64,000 nt of DNA from Aquatica leii (taxonomy: Eukaryota; Arthropoda; Insecta; Coleoptera; Lampyridae). The stretch is taken from assembly GCA_035610365.1 (NCBI GenBank), contig CM069432.1, forward strand, positions 226,322,532 through 226,386,531. The letters are read 5' to 3'. The position numbers and the translations under genes are program-made. The notes beneath the pieces were generated by a model. It ran no database searches. It saw only the letters and a program-made list of their open reading frames with translations, and was not told where the DNA came from. Each line of letters starts with the position of its first letter. Position 1 is the first letter of the stretch. This document shows, in pieces, positions 10,081 through 22,430 of this stretch.

Positions 10081-13000
10081 ATATTATATATAATAATTGG
10101 AAATTTGTTACAAGGATTTTTTGTTAATTAATTGCTGGTGACTAACTCAGTTGAATCGGCAACCGAATCGCAGGTCTTGGTGTGCTAATTATAACGTAAG
10201 ATTAAAAAAGCGCCAAAACGGTTAGGAACTAGAATGGAATACACCGTTTTAAGTTATCCAAAGCTGAAAAAGAACAAATGACAACACACAAGTTGCAACA
10301 CGAATATATTTTCATTTTATCACAAAGAGGTTAGAAAAAAGAAGCGATGTAGATTTACATAAATGCGATAAATTACTAGTATGTAGGTATAGATCACAGA
10401 CAATAATTATTGATGCCCTTTTGGTTGGGCAACACATCGTACATAAAATTAAACTTTGTAAGAGTCCAAAAATCCTGTGGCCCTTTTTCCTTTTATAACT
10501 ATTTAATTTTCCAATAATTGCATAGATTACACAGAAATTTTTCGTCAGATACGAATTACAGGTCAAAAGGTTATTTTAGTTAGATCGAACGTAGGTATTT
10601 CCCCGTATTTGTACCTGAAATCAAACGGTAAGTCAGAGGTCGTTTCCTTTTGATATCGCTGATACCTGACATTATATAAAGCCGATATTGCCAGCATAAA
10701 AAAAACTTTGATTTCAACTTAAAATTCTGCTCTGTCTAAGTCCTGCCTCTGCTCTTAGACCTATTCTTTGTTTGCTTCGAATAGTGGGTTATTTTCTGCC
10801 ATTTTTAGTTTTCGTTTCCAAATTTACTTTTTTTCTAGAATTTTGTATTATATAATTTTAACCGTTTTGATTGTACTTTAAAAAATCAAAGGGCACATAC
10901 ACAGTGGCCTACAACTTATCGAATTAACTTTTACATTAAAAAAAAACAAATTTACATTGGTAAATATAATACACATATGAAATATCTTGACAATTAAGAA
11001 AACCCGAGCGCACCCTTTAATACTATATTACACAAAAAAAGATTTATAGCTTATTGTGACAACAATCTAATAGATACGTAAAATCGTACGTGCAAACGAC
11101 TGACAACGTAGATAAAAAAAAATTAGAATAGGAAATAGAATACTTACAATTTATTGTTTTTCCTTTCAAAATATGCGGCTAGCTAGTGCCACCTTTTCCA
11201 GTATTTCCTAAACATCTCAGAAATAAACATTGACATACATATGGCGTTTTCACAAATAAGTTCCCTTCGGTTCATACGATCTATGTGAAAAAAACCTTAT
11301 GGTGAGTGGGCAATCAAAATAAACTTGTAGACATTGTAAATAATTTCATTTCTTCGACTGTGACTTTATTTGTAGCTATTGTATAGACTAAACTTCATAA
11401 AGAAAAATAAAACTATAAATACAAGAAAAAAGTTTATTTAAAGAAATACTCTTAGATTTAATATAAAATAGCCTTATTAAAAATTTGTTAATAACTAATA
11501 AAAAGATACGTTACGAAAAGCATGCAAGACAAAAATCCGCGTATATTTGGAAGACGAATGATATTTTGACATAAACCGATTACAGTGCCATAGTTCACAA
11601 AATCTTAAAAGACTTCTACATATGATATTGGTTACTGATGTGTTGTACTAATTTACGTTGTTTTATTGTAACGAAAATTATAGTGACGAATAAACTAATT
11701 GATAAATTTTTGTTGATAGAAATAAACTAATGACAAACAAACACAATTATGTAAATTTCTAATAATATTACACTTTTCAGCAAAAAGATGATGTGACAAA
11801 GCATTAATATTGTTTTAATAGTAATAGACGTTTAGAAACACGGTTTTTACTTTTTGTTTAAATGAACATTCAATTTTTGCACATTGGGCACGAATAATGG
11901 TGTACTACAACAGTACTCAAACTTATGTTAACTACAGTACTGATTTTTTAGAAACAATATTTAGAAGTGTTTTTTTTTTAATTAATTAAATTTCATTATC
12001 GCACAAATTCCTCATTTTAGTAAATTTACAATTACACGATCTATTTATTTTTTATTTACATGTTTACTAATAGTTATTTACAATTGAGTGCGTGTGAGTG
12101 GCACTTTATAGCGCGACAGCTTTGTTTAAAAACCAAGCCCAGCGGGCGAGGTTTTCATTTAGCTAGAATAAGAGAATAATTACGTCTATTTTTTTATGTT
12201 GGCATTATAGGTTATTTTCTGACCATTTACCTATTAGAATTTTCTTGAATAATCACTTTACTTACATAAATGAAGTACTAAAAACAAATCAAATGCTTAA
12301 ATGTCACTATCTTAAGATTCTTAAGCGTACAATCTAAAATCGTTGGTAACTTGACAGCTGTCAATGGCGAATTGTAATCATAATTGACATAGTTGCACGA
12401 GATGGCGCGAAATACTTTTTCGTACATTTAAATCATTAAATATAATGTAAAGTAACATTTATTTATATAAAGTTTGATATTAGCTAATTAACATACTTTT
12501 TAGATGTTTTTTGAAGCTCGGAATTTAACTTTTTATTTTACCACACTGTAGAGAATTTTACAATACTGTCACATAACAATGTGCGTAAAAATCAAGTTAG
12601 ATTTAATGTACAAAGAATTTTAAAACATGGTTTACATTTAAGAAGATTAAAAATGTAATTTCATATTGAAAAAAATAACATACATAGATATCGAAACAAA
12701 GTTGATTGTATTAAATAGTGCAAACAAATTTTAAAAATACGTTTTTATTTATTAAAAATTTTTTTAAATATTTTGTATCCCTAATGTCAATAAAAATTTG
12801 TTAAAAATTAAGTTGAATTTTATACATAATATTTTGTTTAAACACAATTACTATAATTTTGCATAGATCTTCTAAAATATACTATTAATAACTTATATAT
12901 ATATATATTTTTATATTAAGTAAATATACATTAAGTTTTTTCAAAAATACCTTTTTCGTTAAATTAAATAAGTTAATTTCTATAAAAGTTTTGTATACGT

Positions 13001-16000
13001 ACGTTCGCATATAGGTTTGCTCCTTTGACATCTCTAAATTGATTGATTCAATTCGATTGAGTTTTATATACGTTACATCAAACTCGAGAAAAGATTTTTC
13101 AAGAATGAGATATAAACATAATTCTATAAAATATTGCTGTAACAGGTTTTATTATCAGCAACTAATAAAAGTACTATTAGTAAATTAATGTTAAATTTAA
13201 TGTTTGACAACTTTTTTTAATGAAATTATTTAAAATGAAACTAAAAGTATTTTAGTAAATAATATAATTTAACACACTAAATAAATGTTCACTAAATTAG
13301 GTTCTTTTGTTACGGTGTGTAATTTATATTACTGGAATCGCTACTATTTAAACAAGCGAAAACAAATTTAAAACTATTTGTGTTTTAGTCAAAATAGTAA
13401 TTAAACAATAATAATACCTAATTTTACAAAAATTTAATAAAATAATGTTGGAAATAAATGTTACTTTACATAACTATTTAGAACAACATAAATTAGTAAA
13501 TATTAACTAAATTTATATCATACATGTATGCTAGTATTCTGCAGTTAATAACAAAAAAAAATTATAATCTTTAAGATTTAAAAAAGCATCTTTAAATAGT
13601 TTTTTTATTAAACATTTTACTTGCACGCTTTTAATGTTTTCAGTTTTCAGTTGAAAATCGGATAAAAACTAATTTTTTGTTTAAATATTTGTTATATTGC
13701 TAATTTTTAGTAATTTATTTGTTTACTCTATAGTTAGAAATCTTTTGCGATAAACTTTTAAATAACAGATTTTACTCATTTTGTGGTATCAAAATATGTT
13801 ATCAAATAAATAAAAATATGTAGGTAACATATTTTATCGTTAAGTATTATAATAATGTAAAAAACGTCAAAAGTTATATCTTGTTTATGTCAGGAGTAAG
13901 ATTTATGTTTTCTTACTCGTGTAGTTACGGCTTAATGGCATAAAGTTTTAAACAAATCTAAATAGTATTGACAAGTTTTTCTTTTAATATTCATTATAAA
14001 AATTAATAAATGTTTTTTTATTAATTATTGTTAAAAAACGATATTTATTTACTTAATATAAATGTTTCTATGTAAATTTTATTTGTCTTTGTATTTTTAA
14101 CACGCTTTTATAAGCTTGGTTTGTATGTATCTATATATGTAACGGAATCTTTAAGCTGAATTTTTATAATTCTAAAATGTCTATTTCTAAATGCATTTTT
14201 GGAAAAATAACTGTATTTTTCTAAAACATTTTATTTAGAAGTTTTTGGGAATATAATTTTCTTTAAAGAATTTATAGGAAAGAATTTAGCTTGTTTGTGT
14301 AAAACGACTAAAAATGATAAATTTAGATAATAGTAAGTTAACTCTAATCATGAGCAAAACTACGTAGTTATTTCAGACCACAGGTGACTATGCAAGTCCA
14401 CATACTCTACATAAAAAAATACAAAACAAAGGTTACAAATGCTAAACTTAAATATATACTTATTTAATGAATTAGTTAGAAAACAAGTACTTCATTTTAA
14501 CTTAAGTAAATATAAGAATTTTTCAACAAGACTTTAGTTTGTTAAAATTTTTCTATTTTTTAAATAGAATTTTTTGCAGTAGAGCAAAATCAATAATAAA
14601 ACATTTACTACTTATTAAGGCAACATTTCGTTCGCATAAGGGCGCAATTCATCAGGTCAAGTCTATATAATTAAACATTAATAATTAGCAAAACAAAATT
14701 ACACATCACATAATGTAACATTAATGTCCTTTACAAAAATGAAATCTACTAAATTAATAATAATTGTTAACAATCAGGGCTAATTAATTACCAATGTAGG
14801 ACTAGAAGATTAAACAGAAATTTCTATACATACAACTAGAACTACCATAATAACTACTATAAAACTATTTAATATAATATTAAGTAATCAAAAACTTACG
14901 AACAGTTATTGATTAGTTTTATCCCAATTACTAACATTACAAATTACACTGGCCGCCAGTCCGCTGTAACAGTAAAATCTTTGGTTTGGAGACACCAAGA
15001 GTGCAGACGAACTATCAAGGAGAGATCGTAACAAACTAGTTCATATATTTTCTACTCGAATACCACTCTTGTTTTTTAAAAAGTAACGAACAGCATTACA
15101 TAATAGTCAGTAAATGCTACATAAGCTAAATCTATTAAACATTAACAATAACACTACTATTAGTGTTTTTCTAAAGACATATCAATATTTTAACAAATTT
15201 GAATTATTAGGACATAAATTGATCAAGCATTAATAATTACATACAGCCGCAAAGAGGGAATTCTCGAAAAGCAAGACGCAAACACCGAAATTATGCTATT
15301 TAAATAATATTACTTCTCAAACTCAAAATTAAATGTGCAATTTTAAATTTTAGTAAACTAAAATTTATCTATTTTTTTAACTTTTGTATGACTGATTTGC
15401 CGGGGTTTCAAGAAGCAACCCAGAAAACACAAAATCGGTTTAACTTAGAAACATATTTTAAATTTTTGTTGCCTGTGTTGGTTTTCTTTAGGCATCTTAT
15501 AAGCAATCAGATGGATATATCTCGTCCGTCACAGTTACGAAGTAACAAAAACTATTCGAAAATTCTTAAGTGAATTGCAACTAATCGGGATTTGTTTTGA
15601 AACTGTATAAATTTTGTTTGAAAAATATTAAGAAACATAAATATACAAAAGTAATCTTTTAAAATCCATTTAATATATGCATTTGTTAACCATTTGTTTT
15701 TTTTGTATAACCCAATGCTTTTTACATATGCATTTTAGAGATTTGATCTTAGATGTTTACAAGCTTGCACATGACTTGGAAATAATAGAGCACTGCGCTA
15801 AGCCGACGGTAGGAAAAACATAATTAATACTACATGATGTTAAAAATACTGCATTGCAACAAATGTAAAACGTTTGGCTGTAGTTTACACGGCACCAGAT
15901 ATTACCGAAAAGACTTCGTAACCTATAAGTATTGTATTTTTAGTTACTAGTTGTAAATATGTTATAGCAAAACATTCAAGTATTATACCAGAGTTGTAAA

Positions 16001-16070
16001 ACTTGTTAATTAAAAATTCAGTATATTTAAATTTGTTAATGTAATTCTATAAAAACTTGTACTGTTTCAA
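10081..16070. other. Six-kilobase AT-rich region without recognisable genes
   Basis: Only short random frames are present and none shows a conserved motif. Long intron or intergenic DNA is possible. A TATATAA-like site near 10670 has no gene attached to it. Confidence 0.5.
14129..14180 (+). repeat. Fragment of an interspersed repeat (TGTAACGGAATCTTT start)
   Basis: ATGTAACGGAATCTTT here matches the start of the repeat at 33840 (TATGTAACGGAAT, then ATCTTTGAACG after its inserted LTR). Only the first few dozen bases are recognisable. Confidence 0.4.
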
Positions 16071-16079
16071 ATAGGACCC

Positions 16080-18245
16080 CTCCCCTACTACCACTTTTTT
16101 GCGCACATACCCAGCAAATCTGTATTTGGCAAATACATTAGTTTGGTGTCACCCGCCACGCCATTATTATATAGTATGTGATAACATAGCACTACGTCGT
16201 AGTGAAGTGCACAGATTTGTTAAATTGTAGTTGTTTTAGTTCTACTGCAACTATTTGTTGCGATTGATAAAGTGAAAAGCCTTAGCGAAAGTGTAAAAAA
16301 GTATATACATTTAGCTGCAGGTAGCTCTGATACTTGTGTTGGCGATAAATCGACGTCTTGTTCATATAACTACCGTAATGTCGAGTTTAAGGGGAGAGCA
16401 GAGCTCCTTCGTTGGGTGTAAAAACTACAGATGTTTTGAAAACTCCTTCTTAGCACGTTGACTGCTTTAAGATAAGCATAGTTTTAAGTCAAGGCAATTC
16501 AAACCAACTTGGTACAAAGAAATTTCTTGGGTTGAATATAACCCCTTAGCAGGCGCTGCATTTTGTTATCGATTCCGACTTATTTGTCATTAAAAAACTG
16601 TGTTACAAAATTGGGTATGAACTTAGAAAAAGGTACTTGAAAAGTTAAGAAAACAAAAAAAAGTGAAATGCATCTTATGGCACAACAGTTTTTCAATAAA
16701 TACAGGAAAGTAGCAGATGTGTTATCTTCCGCACACACTGGAAAGTTTCAGATGAATAAAAAATAGTTACATTTTAATTGAAACAGTATATTCATTGGAA
16801 AACAAAACCTCACTTTAAGAGAACACAATGAAAGTGTTGCGTCATGTGACAGGACCAACTTTCTAGAATTTCTTGAACTAAAAACAAATCAAATGAATTT
16901 AAAAATCAAAACATTAATGTAATCACCAGTTCACTCATACAAAAGTGCACCGGTACAGAAAGAGTTTATTGAGTGCATAAAAAATGAAATGCCTACTCAA
17001 TAATATGTCATGTTTTTGTCGATGTTGTCGATACCACTGGTAACAACTTGCAACAAACTATCAAAAACTATTTACAGCAGTTGGGTATAGGCATAGCTAG
17101 GCCTATAATGGCGCCACCAATATCAGTAGGAAGTTTAAAGGTGTTACTGTACGGTTCCAAGAGAAAGAATCTAAAGCTTTGTGCACTCACTGCTGCTGCT
17201 ATGGGATTTTGTAAAGAAATCAAACCACTGAAAAATTGTTTATTAACAGTAACTAATCTGTATAACATAATTAATGCATCGTCCAGTAGATTTTCAATTT
17301 TGAATCAATATGTAAACAAAGCGTAAAAACAAACATGAAAAGACTGGCGAGGCCATTAATGCTATTTTTGAGCATTTCTTAGAAAATTACAAAACTTTGG
17401 AAATTATTTCAAATGATACTACAAATAGTAGAATTGCAGCTGAAGTAGATGGTTCAACCGAACAAATCAGTACTTTGGAGTTTATATTTTCTAAGACTGT
17501 TGCACGACGTTTTGAGTCAAACTGATATCCTCTCCAAAGAGCTGCAGGGTAAATCCTTTGATATTTCCAAGGTTTTTGAAAAGGTTGAATCAGTCATAGA
17601 CTGTTTACAACTGAATATATTTGACGATGGATTTACTCAAATCTGGAATGAATCAGAAGAGCAGATTAACATATATGGTCTGAAAAGTTTGTTTGCCTGT
17701 TGAAAGACTCTCGCTATCTCGTAAACAGAAAATTCCAAGCAAACTTGAATCTAGTAACCCTTTTGCTGAGGAATCATTAAATCAGTGTCATCAGTAACCT
17801 GAGCAAATGTTTAAAATCAGCATTTACTTTGTCGGGCTATACAAACTAATCGCAAACATACAAAGTCTTTCTCTAAGGACAACTATGATAAAATCAATAG
17901 TATTGTCCAATTACTATTTGATTCAAATAGCATTAATAACAAAGCTGTTCTGAAGATCTTAAAATTCTATAAGGTGTTTGGAAGCTTTTCTTCGCAATTC
18001 AAGTTTTCAACTGTGAGACTTGACTTTTTACGAGCTATCTGAGTTTTTTAAATGAACCTGAAGTATGGTTACTCTTGGAAAAATTACTTTCTTGGCCCAT
18101 GATGACAGCTAGTTCAGAACCATCATTTTCCACGCCACAGAGAGTAAAAACGTATCTACAAGGCACTATAGCGGAAAGTCGCTTAAGTATATTCACCCTG
18201 TTGGCTATCGTACAAGAAATGACATTAAAGTATATGTAAGAAAAA
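16080..18245 (+). pseudogene. hAT-type transposase relic, TTF-finger/ZMYM1-like
   Basis: Read over several frames, the plus strand matches the TTF-type zinc-finger/DUF4371 transposase family related to ZMYM1. The finger is visible as NWYKEISWVEYNPLAGAAFC near 16510-16570. It is followed by LREHNESVASCDRTNFLEFL near 16815-16875, NAIFEHFLENYKTLEIISND near 17355-17420 and RIAAEVDG. The segment TDILSKELQGKSFDISKVFE (17525-17580) leads into ESVIDCLQ, then IWNESEE near 17650. The closing hAT dimerisation block is seen as VFLNEPEVWLLLEKLLSWPM-like residues near 18030-18100, ending PSFSTPQRVKTYL near 18120-18160. The family binds element ends and joins them to 8-bp targets. Sequence near 16090-16150 (GGTGTCACCCG) may be subterminal DNA. 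It is broken throughout; ends and target duplication were not found. Confidence 0.75.
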
Positions 18246-18287
18246 AATTTAAATTTGTTAGTTGACAGATCTTCAAATACAGCTGAA

Positions 18288-18309
18288 AGGAGGAGGAGGA
18301 GGAGGAGAC
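18288..18309. repeat. AGG microsatellite
   Basis: About seven consecutive AGG units just downstream of the hAT relic. Confidence 0.8.
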
Positions 18310-18559
18310 TGCTCCATTAACTCTTAATCTTAACTGTTTTGGTGGGGTTTGCCCGGACCTAGAGCGACATCTTTTTCTCTATGACCTTTGAGGTCGACGT
18401 TAAATGTCGCTGTCGTTCGATGCAATAGTTTGCTAGGTTATGTTCTAACATTGTGTACATTAATAGCGTTTGACGTTAATTTATTGGTGAATCATAAGCA
18501 TTTAAACCTGCACAAACCCTGCCAGCAAGCGAGTGTCCCTAATTTTGTTTTTTTTTGTT

Positions 18560-20275
18560 AATAATTTAGTATGGCGGGAAGAGATGGTCTAAATTAGCCA
18601 TTGACGGACGCGAAGCTGCATGACATTATAAATGGTCCTTTTTTTTTCTTTTTTTTTTGATGGGGAAAGTGAAACAAGTGATTAAGAGGCAAGCGACCAT
18701 ATTTCGGAATGGAGTTTTTTTCTGACAGGCAAAAATTCAGGATAGAACTTGATAGTGACGAAGAATTATACATAAATCAGTATTGCTTTGTTAAGTGTTA
18801 AGTTAACAATATAAGTGGGCCAAAAATTGCAAACATCAAACTCGTACAAGACGTCATAATATTGTAATGCATTTGCCAGGCCCAAAATGAAAAGCAAAAG
18901 ATGTAGAGGCTAATGATATTGTTACTACATGGAATTTATACATTACAGATGACATTTTGAACATTATCCTACCGCATACAAATTTGAAAATTTAAGAAAA
19001 ATGTGAAAAACTTTAAGAACCTTGTTTATCATAGACAATTATAAATATGGCTAAACTTACAGTATTTATAGGATTATTATACTTATCTGGATCGCTAAAA
19101 TCGGGAGGACCTTGCAAGCTTGTTAGCCAAGAATGGAACAGGGCGCAATATTTTTCGCCCTACAATACCTAAATGTAAGTCGTTTTCTGTACATACACTC
19201 TTGCTTGCAATTTAATGGCTTACAAACCCGATAACAAAAAAAGAAACAGATACAATGGTAGCCATCAGAGAAGTTTGGCTAATTAATATCAACTGTAACT
19301 GTAAAACGTAACTATCGACGAATTGTTGGTTTCATTCAGCGGAAGATGCAGGTTTAGAATGTATATGCCTAAAAAACCAGATAATAAGGAGTTAAAATTA
19401 TGTGTATGTATGTAATGCCCGTACGTATTATTTATGCAACGCATTTGTTTACACCGGTAAAGTTGATAGCATCCTAATACATCTGTACCAACAATCGATG
19501 TTCTTAGGCTTGTAACCACTATTGAAAAAACAAAGCGTAACGTCACTGCCGTTTTGCTCGATAGAATTGTATCAAAAACTATAAGAAAAAGGACTCGCCA
19601 TCTTAAAAACATTAAAAATAAACAAATCGCAAATACCTATTACCTTCAAACCTGGAAGGCAACGGCAGGTGAGATCTACAATATTTAGACACACAGGCAA
19701 CATGATAATTTGTAGTTACCTTTCAAAAAAAAAACCGTATCGACAATGCACATAATCGAATAATAAATACACCAAATATAAAACCAGACATGATAAACGA
19801 TTATAATAGATCAAATCCGGCGTTTATACACTTTTGCAAATTTGCATTGCATTATTTGCAAATTATTTGATAGCAAGACGCACAAGACGTTGGCCAATAG
19901 GTATTTTTTCCATATTAAACATTGCTGCTGTCAACACTATGGTAATTATGAAAATTCAGCTACAATAAGTATATCAGGTTAAAAGTAGATCCTACTTAAC
20001 TCAACTATGAAAACATCTCATACGCGAACACATAGAGTGTTGATATTGGCGCCATTTACCTAGACATTTACAAACTACTATCGCTACACAGTTGAGTAGG
20101 GAAGTTTACATTGCCTCCCCTAATGCAGAAACGATGCGAAAATCTAGATGTGTTTTTTGCAGTAGACTCAGAGATCGAAAAAAGTAAAAACTGTCTGTAA
20201 CAAGTACGGGAATCATATCGACCCCGATCATACGTACATGTTATGCAATAATTGTGTATAAAATCAGTTATACAA
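18560..20275 (+). pseudogene. piggyBac-type transposase relic
   Basis: The plus strand carries piggyBac transposase blocks in order: RHNIVMHLPGP near 18855-18890; NDIVTTWNLYITDDILNIIL near 18910-18970; KLTVFIGLLYLSGSLKSGGP near 19055-19110; FSGRCRFRMYMPKKPDNK near 19335-19390; ARTYYLCNAFVYTGKVDS near 19420-19470; SKKNRI near 19725; KPDMINDYN near 19785; ARRTRRWPIGIFSILNIAAV near 19870-19930; and a cysteine-bearing tail, CVFCSRLRDRKK near 20155-20185. The order is complete from the N-terminal domain to the C-terminal Cys region, so this is a whole gene decayed in place, not a fragment. Frames change repeatedly. Terminal TTAA repeats could not be fixed. It is not the same family copy as the element at 26143-28705. 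Confidence 0.78.
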
Positions 20276-20516
20276 TAGAGAATTTACTGTTCTATTTTTA
20301 ATAAAAATATTTTTTTCTCAATTTTGAGTTTTGAGGTTTACGCGGACCCCAATAGCGTTTTTCAGTGTGTTAATTTCACAACCACAGTTAAGGTTTAAAT
20401 AAAACTTACACCTAAAAAGGGTCTACACAAATTAGTTTAGCTAATAACACGTTTTCTAGTAAATTGTTAAACTTAATTGCCAAACGTAATAGCGAAGGCT
20501 TCCACAGCCGGAATCT

Positions 20517-20920
20517 ATACTAAGATAAGAATGTCTTCCGGGTTTGGACCGTGTCATTGTTGTTGTAACCTAAGTTGCCAACGTTTCGCCCACTTTCGTA
20601 AGGGGCTTTATCACGGCGTTCTACGAAGAATCTGGCTTGGTTCACAAGTTGATTACCTAACTCGGTAGTGGTTCTTTGTTAGATTTTCGTTTGCTTTTTC
20701 AAGTTATCATTTTCTTTCTTACCTTTTGAGAGTTTACATTATGGCTTGTTTCCCAAGTGGATAACCTAACTTTTGAGAAGTTCTTAGTTAGATTTTGGTT
20801 GCTTATTTGAGTTTTGCGATTCTCACGCCTTGATAAAGCCCCTTACGAAAGTGAGCAAACAACTTTGGTTACAACAACAATGACACGGTCTAAACCCGGA
20901 AGACATTCTTATCTTAGTAT
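20517..20920. repeat. 404-bp foldback element
   Basis: Arms of over 50 bases are near-perfect inverted copies: the left arm begins ATACTAAGATAAGAATG and the right arm ends with its complement. Inside each arm lies GCCCCTTACGAAAGTG, the left copy continuing GGGCGAAACGTTGG on the minus strand. The central stretch near 20628-20695 (GAATCTGGCTTGGTTC, then TTGATTACCTAACTC) recurs at about 62258-62300. The untranslated part of a Penelope-like element is a plausible origin, by inference only. Confidence 0.8.
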
Positions 20921-21410
20921 TAATTTGCAAACCTTCTAAAGGAATATGCTTAGTTCTTACATTCACATGACAAGTACGTACACTACCGGCCATAAATGAG
21001 GGTTCACCCGTTCATCTATTAATTATTCTGTCTTTCTACCTGTTTTATGGCTTCAATAAAATAAAAACTTGGTGTATTTGCAAACAATAATAAGGTGTTA
21101 ATTATAGAATTATTGTATATATTGAAGTAGAAAACATCACAAGAAAAAATAACAAATTTTGTCGCAAGTAAGTTGTGGTTATAGCTGCTGTTTAAATATT
21201 ATGTCAAAAATGTTTAGTTAAGTTGATTTACACCATTTTATCAATGTAATTGCAATAGCTATATAATAGTACATTATTTATGCCATTACGATATCATTCT
21301 CTATATTAGCTACAAAATATTAGTCTACATTTAGAAATTGTGGAAGCAGGTTCTAAAACGTGCGTTCCGCGTGAAAATTATAATAATTAAAAAAATAGTT
21401 TAAAAAAATT
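20921..21410. other. AT-rich spacer, no gene
   Basis: Nothing recognisable between the foldback and the faint Tc1-like trace. Confidence 0.4.
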
Positions 21411-21414
21411 AATC

Positions 21415-21870
21415 ATGCCAAAACGAGAAGAACTAAGTCCGAAAACACGTCACGCAATAATAATTTAATTGTTTTATGTTAAATGCTTTTTAGGTTACGT
21501 TATCTATGTACTTTTTGAAGTTACTTTGTATTATGTGACTTACGCAATTTACTATATTACCTCCCGGTAAACCTCAAATGCTCTACCGTAAGTTCCTAAA
21601 ATTTATTAAAGATCAACTGTGCTACTCCCGGACTAGTTCGTGATCGTGGGTCAGGAAATCCATCAACCATCAATGCCAAAACAGAAGGTGACTATAAGGG
21701 CGCCAAGAACGATAATTAATTTTTAAATAGTAGCAAATTTTCAAGAGCTATGGTTGCCCTCGCTCCAGAAGCAACAGCAAGATTGAGAATCGGTAAACAC
21801 TAACGGCAACCAAGACTCAGTTAGATACCTAAAAGAAACCCATCAGACAATCCCAACAAAATAAGATTAT
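21415..21870 (+). pseudogene. Possible Tc1-type transposase N-terminal relic
   Basis: MPKREELSPKTRHAI at 21415-21460 resembles the start of Tc1 transposases, and GNPSTINAKTEGDYKGAKND near 21650-21715 resembles the linker and second helix-turn-helix region. No catalytic block follows. The similarity is weak and could be chance. Confidence 0.3.
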
Positions 21871-21879
21871 AGATAAATT

Positions 21880-22430
21880 ATAGATTGTTAACCTCTAAAT
21901 ACAGTAATAACAACCAACGTGCATATAACTACATAAATAGTTTGACGTATGTATTAATAAGGAAACGGTAATAAAATTGGCCATAAGTAAGTGTTATGAC
22001 TGCAAGGGCAAGGGACTAAATGAAGCGCTTCCTTTAGGTCTACCCTGTGTGGTACTCGTTATAGTACCTGATATAACTATTAATTTTCTGGGGGTAGTTC
22101 TTTTTTTCACCTTACACAGTAGGTCTGGTTTGCGATAGTAGTTCACCCGTACAAGGCAGCATAACCTCTATTTAAGTGAATGAATAAATAAATTTATATG
22201 TGATTATTAATGGCGATAATACTCTATTTATGCTAAATGATATATTTTATTGACGTAAATGAATTGATCTAATTAAATTAATGTGCAAACAAACGGTTAA
22301 GAACCTAAAGGGCTACTATTTAAATATGTACAGGTATAATTTAACCACGGTAACCTTCACTTCTTCTACCTAACTAATTCAAACCACAACAGGAGACTGC
22401 GTTTACAGGATGCAAAATATAATGTTTATC
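21880..22430. other. Spacer, no gene
   Basis: No frame or repeat recognised. Confidence 0.4.

Noticed and set aside
10312-10566. 84-codon minus-strand frame with Cys and basic residues
   Set aside because: No recognisable domain and no splice context; treated as random.
12040-12130. GC-richer patch suggesting a host exon or promoter
   Set aside because: No open frame or splice context; probably a repeat fragment.
14940-15060. GC-richer patch with CTGTAACAG resembling an exon edge
   Set aside because: No frame with codon bias or homology on either strand.
15388-15573. Short plus-strand frame of 61 codons
   Set aside because: No motif, no neighbouring exon signals, in AT-rich DNA; expected by chance.
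19289-19612. 107-codon minus-strand frame
   Set aside because: Antisense to a piggyBac transposase block readable on the plus strand.
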